Of a DNA stretch of 30,480 nt, positions 24,607 to 30,480 are shown piece by piece. Numbering within the stretch: the first letter of the stretch is position 1; each line of letters opens with the position of its first letter. The DNA is from an uncultured Oribacterium sp. (lineage in GTDB: Bacteria > Bacillota > Clostridia > Lachnospirales > Lachnospiraceae): assembly GCA_900772695.1 (NCBI GenBank), contig CAAGRO010000375.1:1-30480 (forward strand), in the 5' to 3' direction. The position numbers and the translations under genes are program-made. Below the pieces are notes generated by a model. It was not told the DNA's origin and searched no databases. It was given only the letters and a program-made list of their open reading frames with translations.

Positions 24607-26568
24607 TCAATGTTGCTTTTGCACAATTTCACCCTTCTCACGGATATCACCGTTGCGATACGCCGTGAGCAGCTCCTCCAGGTCCGCGATCTGACGCTTC
24701 AGCTCCTGTCCATTATCGGTTTCGCCGACATGGATGCGGTGCTTCATCTGCTCCACGATCTGGATCTCCGGCGTATTCTCGGATCCCTTCCGGAAGCCCT
24801 TATGCTCTGCCAGCGCCAGATGGCGGGAGTTGAAAATGAGCGTATAGCCGGCGATGCCGGTGCGGGAGTGGTAGGCCTTCGAGATGCCGCCATCGATGAC
24901 GAAGAGCTTGCCGTTCGCCTTGATCGGGGACTCGCCACGCTTCGTTTTCACCGGCACATGACCATTTACCACATGGCCCATCTCCGGATCCACACCGAAT
25001 TCCGCAAAGATCCGGTCGACATAGCGCTCTTCCTTCGAGAATTCATAGTAGATGTTAAACTTCTCCACATGGGTATCCGGATCCTCGATGAAGCAGTGCT
25101 CGAAGGTCGTCATCTTATCCTTTCCGAAGAGCGGGGAGCATGGACCGCACCACATGTACCAGAACAGGTCTGTAGCATAAACTTTCCCCTTCGGATCATT
25201 TTCTCCGTTCAGGAAATACGCATCGATGGCCCGCTCATAGAAGTAATCCATGAGGGCCTTACCGCCGACGCTGCCCTTCGCCGTCTCGAGCTGCAGGAAG
25301 GAACCATCCACGTTCATCGGAATACAGCCATGGTAGAGGATGTTGTTATTGACCACCTTATACATCGCGCCATTCGTAAAGAAGAAGCGGATATGCTTCT
25401 GAAGAAGCTGCGAATGCGTAAAGCTGTACACCAGGGTGTTCATCAGCTCCTTTTCCTTCTCCGTCATCTTATACGGATCCTTCGGGTCGATGGTCGGGAA
25501 GTTCGTATCCCGGAGCGGATAGCTCTGTCCGTCGATGGTCACCGTGCCCTTTTCATAATCGATCTTATCGAGGAGCATCCGGTGGTCGAGCTTATACTCC
25601 GGATGGCGGCGGATCAGTGCCCCCTCCTCCTTAAACAGGATGATACTGATGGCTTTACACATCTTCGCGGCGAGGCGGGGATCCACCGAGTCGGAGACAT
25701 TGGTATCCAGAAGATGTGGCTGGAAGCAGGCACATGGATCATCGCCATACACCTCCTCCGCATACATCGAAAGCGGGCGCAGATTGATGCCGTAGCCGTC
25801 CTCGAGCACATCGAAGGAGTTATAGGAGGTGGCGATGCGAAGAACGCTTGCGATGCAGGCCGGATTACCACAGGCGGCGCCCATCCACTCAGCATCATGA
25901 TTTCCCCACTCGACGTCCACATCATGGAAGCTCATCAGCTCCTCCATGATCTGGTCCGCATGCGGGCCTCGGTCGAAGATGTCACCGATGATATGGAGAT
26001 TATCGATGACGAGGTTCTGAATCAGCTCCGACAGGGCCACGATGAAATCATCACCCATGTCGATGTCGATGATGGCGTCCATGATGCCCCGGAGATATCC
26101 CCGCTTATCCTCGTCATGACTGTCGAGGTGCAGGAGCTCATCGATCGCGTAGGCATACTGCTGCGGCATCTTCTTACGCACCTTCGAACGGGTGTACTTG
26201 GAGCTGACGCAGCGACAGATATTCACGAGACGATTGATCGTGATGCGCTGCCATTCCGGTGTGTCCTTCGCCTTGTGTGCCGGATTCGAAAGAATGTCTC
26301 TCGGATAGTAGATCAGGTTCGCAAGCTCCAGCTGCTCCTCCTCCGGCAGCAGGTTGCCGAAGGTTTCATCGATCTTATCGCGGACGATTCCGGAGGCCGA
26401 ACGCATCAGGTAGATGAAGGCATCACTTTCACCATGCAGGTCTGAAAAGAAATACTCTGTGCCCTTCGGGAGTGCACAGATCGCACGCAGGTTGATAATC
26501 TCCGCACCTGCAGCCGTCGCAGTCGGAAACTGCTTCGCGAGCAGCTTCAAATAATCAAGATCACGCAT
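24607..26568 (-). CDS. fbp: Fructose-1,6-bisphosphatase, class III
   Basis: 653 residues, the usual length of the Firmicutes class III enzyme, which is unrelated to E. coli Fbp. It dephosphorylates fructose 1,6-bisphosphate in gluconeogenesis. It has a calcineurin-like metallophosphatase core: FSDLHGE (about 41-47), IIGDIFDRGPHADQI, EWGNHDAEWMG and the late VNGHVPVKTKRGESPIK, which together give the two-metal site. The C-terminal tail is charged and likely helical. The ATG has GGGAAG 4 nt upstream. A good promoter and a structured leader of about 80 nt precede it, and a strong terminator follows, so it is monocistronic. Confidence 0.96.
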   Translation of the reverse strand: MRDLDYLKLLAKQFPTATAAGAEIINLRAICALPKGTEYFFSDLHGESDAFIYLMRSASGIVRDKIDETFGNLLPEEEQLELANLIYYPRDILSNPAHKAKDTPEWQRITINRLVNICRCVSSKYTRSKVRKKMPQQYAYAIDELLHLDSHDEDKRGYLRGIMDAIIDIDMGDDFIVALSELIQNLVIDNLHIIGDIFDRGPHADQIMEELMSFHDVDVEWGNHDAEWMGAACGNPACIASVLRIATSYNSFDVLEDGYGINLRPLSMYAEEVYGDDPCACFQPHLLDTNVSDSVDPRLAAKMCKAISIILFKEEGALIRRHPEYKLDHRMLLDKIDYEKGTVTIDGQSYPLRDTNFPTIDPKDPYKMTEKEKELMNTLVYSFTHSQLLQKHIRFFFTNGAMYKVVNNNILYHGCIPMNVDGSFLQLETAKGSVGGKALMDYFYERAIDAYFLNGENDPKGKVYATDLFWYMWCGPCSPLFGKDKMTTFEHCFIEDPDTHVEKFNIYYEFSKEERYVDRIFAEFGVDPEMGHVVNGHVPVKTKRGESPIKANGKLFVIDGGISKAYHSRTGIAGYTLIFNSRHLALAEHKGFRKGSENTPEIQIVEQMKHRIHVGETDNGQELKRQIADLEELLTAYRNGDIREKGEIVQKQH

Positions 26569-26598
26569 AATACTTCCCTTTTAAAAAACAGATCGCCG

Positions 26599-26643
26599 AT
26601 ACCCGTTCAGCGAAGGCCCCGGAGGCCCCTGCCGGAAGGGTAT
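26599..26643 (-). promoter_or_regulatory. Structured fbp leader
   Basis: ATACCC (26599-26604) and GGGTAT (26638-26643) close a G+C-rich loop containing the self-complementary GGCC units of GGCCCCGGAGGCCCC. It lies in the predicted fbp 5' leader. The 12 bases at 26605-26616 are identical to 23028-23039 in the MATE terminator. No known riboswitch class is recognised. Confidence 0.4.
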
Positions 26644-26657
26644 CTATAGTTGGTTTT

Positions 26658-26687
26658 ATTATACGTAAACTAAACCGGTTTTGTCAC
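26658..26687 (-). promoter_or_regulatory. fbp promoter
   Basis: On the minus strand GTGACA (complement of 26682-26687; five of six -35 positions), 18-base spacer, perfect TATAAT (complement of 26658-26663). Predicted start near 26651. Confidence 0.65.
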
Positions 26688-26710
26688 CGTTCCGGCCGAT
26701 TGTTCAGAAT

Positions 26711-26749
26711 AAAAAAAGGCTCGTTACAGTTTTCTCAAACTGTAACGAG
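26711..26749 (-). terminator. Intrinsic terminator of ftsH
   Basis: CTCGTTACAGTTT (26720-26732), loop TCTC, AAACTGTAACGAG (26737-26749): a 13-bp perfect stem followed on the minus strand by a run of seven T (complement of 26711-26717). It lies about 106 bases after the ftsH stop codon. Confidence 0.9.
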
Positions 26750-26855
26750 TCTTCACATTCTGCATTTACGGCCATGCGGGGGACGATCCGGTTTATCATC
26801 CGGATACTCGATCCGATGTGCACATCACCCGTCCGTATCCCTGCGGGCAGGATGT

Positions 26856-28967
26856 TCAGGCCTGTGAGCCCGGTGCCACTACAGACGGATCGATCTCCTT
26901 CCGGTTCAGGATCTCCATGAACTCTGCTCCAGTGATGGTCTCCTTCTCATAGAGATACTTCGTGATCTCGTGGAGCTTCGTGATGTTGTCGCTCAGCAGC
27001 TGATATGCCTTGTCATGCTGCTTCTTTACGAGGTCTACGGTCATCTGGTCGATCTTCGTCTGCGTCTCCGGTGAGCAGGTGAGCGATGCGTCGCCACCGA
27101 GGTACTGATTCTGGACCTGCTCCATCGCCACCATACCGATGCCATCCGCCATACCATAGCGTGTGATCATCGCACGGGCATACTTCGTCGCCTGCTCGAT
27201 ATCGTTGCTTGCACCCGTCGTGCAGGTATGGAAGATCAGCTCCTCGGCACAGCGTCCGCCGGTCAGGGTCGCGATCTTGTTCTCCAGCTCCTCCTTCGAG
27301 TAGAGATAGTGGTTTCCTTCGTCCTCGACCTGCATCGTGTAGCCCAGTGCACCTGAGGTTCTCGGGATGATCGTGATCTTCTGTACCGGTGCCGAGTTCT
27401 TCTGCAGTGCAGCGACCAGTGCATGACCGACCTCATGGTAGGAAACGATCAGCTTCTCCTTATCGGTCATCACATTGTTCTTCTTCTGATAACCGGCGAT
27501 GACGACCTCGATCGACTCCTCAAGATCCGACTGGATCACGCGCTCTCGACCGGCACGTACCGCACGAAGCGCCGCCTCATTGATGATATTGGCCAGCTCC
27601 GCACCACTCGCACCGGCAGCTGCCTTCGCGATGGCACTGAGGTCGACATTGTCCGCCATCTTGATGCCTCTGGAGTGTACCTTCAGGATGTCGACACGTC
27701 CCTGGAAATCCGGAAGTTCGACCGGTACACGACGGTCGAAACGACCCGGGCGAAGGAGGGCCGGGTCCAGGGAATCCGGCTGGTTCGTTGCTGCCAGGAT
27801 GATGATGGCCTTCGAGCTGTCGAAGCCGTCCATCTCCGTCAGGAGCTGATTCAGGGTCTGCTCACGCTCATCGTTTCCACCCATCGCACCGTTGCCACGC
27901 TTCTTACCGATGGCATCGATCTCATCGATGAAGATGATACATGGTGACTTTTTCTTCGCCTGCTCGAACAGGTCACGTACCTTCGCCGCACCCATACCGA
28001 CGAACATCTCGACGAACTCGGAGCCCGCGATGGAGAAGAACGGAACGTTCGCCTCACCAGCCACCGCCTTCGCAAGTAAGGTCTTACCGGTTCCAGGAGG
28101 GCCGACGAGCAGCGCGCCCTTCGGAATATGCGCACCGATCTTCGTATACTTATCCGGTTCCTTCAGGTAGTCGACCATCTCGGACAGAAGCTCCTTCGCT
28201 TCATCCTCACCGGCGACGTCCTTAAAGGTCACCTTGTTTCCATCCTTCGCTTCGTACTCACGGGCGTTCGACTTACCGAAGCCGCCCATGCCGCCGAAGC
28301 CGCCCGCACCGAGCGAGCTCGCCATGCGCTTGCTGAGCCAGTTGCCGAGGGCCCAGAACAGAAGGATCGGGAAGATCCAGGTCAGAAGGAAATTCAGCAG
28401 CGGGCTGGTTTCCACCGGGATCGTCTCATCGAAGTTGACGCCCTGCCGGTAGAGCTCCTGCAGTACCTGTGCCTCGGTGTACTCGTTCTTCAGTCGACCG
28501 GTCTGGCAGGTGACATCCGATCCGTTTACCGTCGCGACATAGGTGATGGTATCATCACTCAAGTTCACCTTCGTGATGGCCTGGTTGTTCACGGCGTTCA
28601 TGAACTCCGTATAGCTCGTCTGACGGATCGACCGTGTCAGCAGCGACGGAAATACGAAGGTATTCAGCAGCAGGATGATGAGAAGCGCGATGAAATAATA
28701 GAAAATCAACGGCTTTTTATTCTTCGGCTGATAGCTGTTATTGCCGTTGTTTCCATGATTTCCACCATTCGCGCCGTTCTGACCGTTCGTGAACTGGTTA
28801 AAGAAATCATTGAAATTGCCGAAACCATGATCGTCATCCGGCTGGTTCTGGCCGTTGTTTCCAGTTGCGAGATTCATCTGCCTCTTCAGGCGATGCCGCT
28901 GGAAGATCTGTGCTATATTTCCCATAAGATTCATCCTTTCGTGTGACAGAGGATAGCTTTCCTCCAT
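26856..28967 (-). CDS. ftsH: ATP-dependent zinc metalloprotease FtsH
   Basis: 703-residue membrane-bound AAA+ protease that removes misfolded membrane proteins and short-lived regulators. A cytosolic N-terminal extension of about 85 residues, rich in Asn, Gly and Gln, precedes TM1 (LIFYYFIALLIILLLNTFVF). A short extracytoplasmic domain, TM2 (LLNFLLTWIFPILLFWALG) and the AAA domain follow, with Walker A GPPGTGKT, Walker B IIFIDEIDAIG and second region of homology ending RPGRFDRR. The zinc site is HEVGH, where HEAGH is more common. The ATG at 28967 has AGGAG 7 nt upstream. ATG 28925 (14 codons later) also has AAGGA and would be favoured if a -10-like TATATT at 28980-28985 is real. It lies downstream of csoR but is separated by a terminator. 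Confidence 0.96.
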   Translation of the reverse strand: MEESYPLSHERMNLMGNIAQIFQRHRLKRQMNLATGNNGQNQPDDDHGFGNFNDFFNQFTNGQNGANGGNHGNNGNNSYQPKNKKPLIFYYFIALLIILLLNTFVFPSLLTRSIRQTSYTEFMNAVNNQAITKVNLSDDTITYVATVNGSDVTCQTGRLKNEYTEAQVLQELYRQGVNFDETIPVETSPLLNFLLTWIFPILLFWALGNWLSKRMASSLGAGGFGGMGGFGKSNAREYEAKDGNKVTFKDVAGEDEAKELLSEMVDYLKEPDKYTKIGAHIPKGALLVGPPGTGKTLLAKAVAGEANVPFFSIAGSEFVEMFVGMGAAKVRDLFEQAKKKSPCIIFIDEIDAIGKKRGNGAMGGNDEREQTLNQLLTEMDGFDSSKAIIILAATNQPDSLDPALLRPGRFDRRVPVELPDFQGRVDILKVHSRGIKMADNVDLSAIAKAAAGASGAELANIINEAALRAVRAGRERVIQSDLEESIEVVIAGYQKKNNVMTDKEKLIVSYHEVGHALVAALQKNSAPVQKITIIPRTSGALGYTMQVEDEGNHYLYSKEELENKIATLTGGRCAEELIFHTCTTGASNDIEQATKYARAMITRYGMADGIGMVAMEQVQNQYLGGDASLTCSPETQTKIDQMTVDLVKKQHDKAYQLLSDNITKLHEITKYLYEKETITGAEFMEILNRKEIDPSVVAPGSQA

Positions 28968-29017
28968 CTGATGCTCCTAAATATAAAGCAGAAATGTGTT
29001 AACTATGTGAACGAAGC

Positions 29018-29050
29018 AAAAAATTAGCAGTCTTTCCAAAAGACTGCTAA
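29018..29050 (-). terminator. Intrinsic terminator of the copA-csoR unit
   Basis: TTAGCAGTCTTT (29024-29035), loop CCA, AAAGACTGCTAA (29039-29050): 12-bp perfect stem followed on the minus strand by six further T (complement of 29018-29023). It begins 7 bases after the csoR stop codon. Confidence 0.92.
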
Positions 29051-29057
29051 TCCGTAT

Positions 29058-29372
29058 TTATTTCATCGTTTTCTTCAGCAGCTCGCAGAGCTCATCCACC
29101 GCCTCTTCCTTCCCCTCCCGGATGTCATCCACGACGCAGGTTCTAATGTGCGTCGCGAGCAGCTCCTTATTAAAGGAGTTCAGCGAGGCCTGCACGGCAC
29201 TGACCTGCATCAGCACATCCGGGCAGTAACGATTTTCCTCGATCATCTTTTTGATGCCCAGGATCTGCCCGTCGATGCGGTTCAGGCGCGTCACCAGTGA
29301 CTTCACCTGTTCCGGCGTCCGCGGCTTATGCTTCTGTCTTCCGTTTTCATCCTGTCCACAGCAGCATGCCAT
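29058..29372 (-). CDS. csoR: CsoR-family copper-sensing repressor
   Basis: 104-residue all-helical repressor (DUF156). Cu(I) binding releases it from operators and induces copper export. The ligand triad is C50 (RYCPDVL), H75 and C79 (THIRTC), with the same 25- and 4-residue spacings as C36/H61/C65 of M. tuberculosis CsoR, so copper rather than formaldehyde or nickel sensing is favoured. The N-terminus carries an extra CCCG cluster that may add metal binding. GGGGTGG precedes the ATG. It lies 13 bases downstream of copA, so the sensor and pump are co-transcribed, and a terminator closes the unit. Its operator would lie upstream of copA, outside the window. Confidence 0.93.
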   Translation of the reverse strand: MACCCGQDENGRQKHKPRTPEQVKSLVTRLNRIDGQILGIKKMIEENRYCPDVLMQVSAVQASLNSFNKELLATHIRTCVVDDIREGKEEAVDELCELLKKTMK

Positions 29373-29385
29373 GTTTCCACCCCGC

Positions 29386-29598
29386 TTACTTTACGATCGA
29401 TACGAACTCGAAATCGAGGTCCTCGATGGCCTTCTGAATCGCCGCATCCTCGACCGGCGCGCTCAGCGTCAGCTCTGCGGTACCGCTGGTGTGGGAAACC
29501 ACAGCCTCCTCGACACCAGCGAGCTTCTCGAGGGCCTTCTTTACGCTGGCCTCGCAGTGTCCACACATCATACCCTTGATATTTACAGTCTCTGTCAT
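29386..29598 (-). other. Possible internally started CopZ-like chaperone within copA
   Basis: The in-frame ATG at 29598 begins MTETVNIKGMMCGHCEAS, a complete 70-residue HMA domain equal in length to free CopZ chaperones. AAGGAG sits 9 nt upstream on the minus strand, inside the Lys-rich linker codons. This is a hypothesis of dual translation from one gene; the strong Shine-Dalgarno may also just reflect Lys/Glu codons. Confidence 0.4.
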
Positions 29599-30480
29599 CT
29601 TCTTACTCTCCTTTTTCTTTCTCTTTCTGATTTTTCTATCCTGTGAAGCGTCATGCACCTTACAGAGGTTGAGACGCAACGCATTCATGCATACGGTGAA
29701 GCTCGACAGGCTCATCGCCGCCGCACCGACCATCGGGCTCATCTCGAATCCGAGTCCCAGCACGGCCGTGTAGAAGCCGGCCGCCAGCGGGATACAGATC
29801 ACGTTATAGAAGAAGGCCCAGAACAGGTTCTCATGGATGTTCCGGAGCGTCGCCCGTCCGAGGCGGATCGCCGCCGACACATCCGTGAGCCGGCTCTTCA
29901 TCAGTACCACGTCCGCCGCATCGATGGCGACATCTGCACCGGCACCGATCGCGATGCCGAGATCTGCACGGGTGAGGGCAGGTGCATCATTGATGCCGTC
30001 GCCGACCATCGCGACGCGACCCTCGGTCTTCAGCCGACGGATCACGGCTTCCTTTCCATCCGGCAGGACGCCCGCGATCACATGCGTGACGCCGGCCTGC
30101 TTTGCGATGGCCCGCGCCGTTTTTTCATTATCGCCCGTGATCATATAGACGTCAATGCCCATGTTCTGAAGTTCCGCGATGGCCCGGGCAGAATCCTCCT
30201 TGATGGCATCCGCAACCGCGATGATGCCCATCAGCTTCCCGTCACGCACGAAGAACAGCGGTGTCTTTCCCTGCTCTGCGAGCATCGCATACGGCTGATC
30301 CATCTCGTCCGTAACACCGAAGCGCTTCTTCATATACGTATAGGAACCGCCACAGAGCTCCGCTGCATCCTGCATCGCGTGCAGTCCGTTGCCGGGCAAT
30401 GCGGAGAACTCCGTCACCGCACGTGGGGTCATGGCCTGCGTCTCCGCGTAGCGCACATGACCACATCCGGGTGCAGACGC
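29386..30480 (-). CDS. copA: Copper-translocating P-type ATPase CopA, C-terminal part with fused HMA domain (truncated by window)
   Basis: Carboxyl part (about 364 residues) of a P1B-type Cu(I) exporter. Seen here are the end of the nucleotide-binding domain, the P-domain hinge MVGDGINDAPALTRADLGIAIG, the last two membrane segments and the family end NALRLNL. After a Lys/Arg-rich linker comes a complete HMA copper-binding domain, with GMMCGHC supplying its CxxC pair, as the last ~70 residues. This C-terminal HMA fusion is known from clostridial CopA. Inside the linker AAGGAG lies 9 nt before an in-frame ATG at 29598, so a separate chaperone could also be made. Near the right edge the frame reads SAPGCGH where P1B pumps have SxHP; an HP is visible only in another frame. 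The N-terminal half lies beyond the window. Confidence 0.93.
   Translation of the reverse strand, partial: ASAPGCGHVRYAETQAMTPRAVTEFSALPGNGLHAMQDAAELCGGSYTYMKKRFGVTDEMDQPYAMLAEQGKTPLFFVRDGKLMGIIAVADAIKEDSARAIAELQNMGIDVYMITGDNEKTARAIAKQAGVTHVIAGVLPDGKEAVIRRLKTEGRVAMVGDGINDAPALTRADLGIAIGAGADVAIDAADVVLMKSRLTDVSAAIRLGRATLRNIHENLFWAFFYNVICIPLAAGFYTAVLGLGFEMSPMVGAAAMSLSSFTVCMNALRLNLCKVHDASQDRKIRKRKKKESKKMTETVNIKGMMCGHCEASVKKALEKLAGVEEAVVSHTSGTAELTLSAPVEDAAIQKAIEDLDFEFVSIVK

Noticed and set aside
24610..26445. Plus-strand open frame of 611 codons opposite fbp
   Set aside because: Antisense shadow of a clear class III fructose bisphosphatase.

Overview
The window looks like a chromosomal segment of a moderately G+C-rich anaerobic Clostridia bacterium, most likely Lachnospiraceae. 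The signs are the Rel / metallo-hydrolase / HemZ gene order, an FtsH with an Asn/Gly-rich N-terminal extension, a PPi-type phosphofructokinase with a class III fructose-bisphosphatase, a CopA with a C-terminal HMA domain, and a pectin-oligomer locus. The genus cannot be fixed from the sequence alone. I saw no tRNA, rRNA, CRISPR array, phage or transposase gene.

Layout, left to right. (1) 1-9.1 kb, housekeeping and stress, mostly on the minus strand: hemZ, a metallo-beta-lactamase-fold hydrolase, bifunctional rel, then (plus strand, divergent from rel) a small stand-alone CBS-pair protein; then a greA-family factor overlapping apt, a NUDIX ADP-ribose pyrophosphatase-like gene, and a CNNM/HlyC-CorC membrane protein. 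(2) 9.1-18.7 kb, a pectin-oligomer locus: GH28 polygalacturonase, sugar-binding lipoprotein, two CUT1 permeases, GH105 unsaturated-uronyl hydrolase, AraC regulator and a TIM-barrel sugar-phosphate isomerase on the minus strand, with a divergent CE8 pectinesterase. (3) 18.8-26.6 kb, central carbon: PPi-type phosphofructokinase, transaldolase, transketolase, a MATE transporter and class III fructose-1,6-bisphosphatase. (4) 26.9-30.5 kb: ftsH, then the copper module csoR and copA, with copA running off the right edge.

How the genes work together: the lipoprotein and permeases appear to import pectic oligomers. The GH28, GH105 and CE8 enzymes all lack signal peptides and would trim them in the cytoplasm, and the isomerase may handle a released sugar acid. 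The pentose-phosphate and glycolytic/gluconeogenic enzymes next door are the natural outlet for such carbon. Rel, Apt and the CBS protein form a plausible nucleotide-signalling neighbourhood.

Most notable observations: hemZ is broken by an apparent inversion at the left edge, with its N-terminal part on the minus strand and a C-terminal piece on the plus strand, meeting at about 173-198. A DarB/CbpB-like CBS protein is divergent from rel. A cluster of palindromes with a 39-nt direct repeat abuts the rel stop codon. A 35-bp inverted repeat covers both the -10 box and the ribosome binding site of the NUDIX gene. copA carries an in-frame internal ribosome binding site that could yield a separate copper chaperone. 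The araC gene sits directly behind an intrinsic terminator with no visible promoter.
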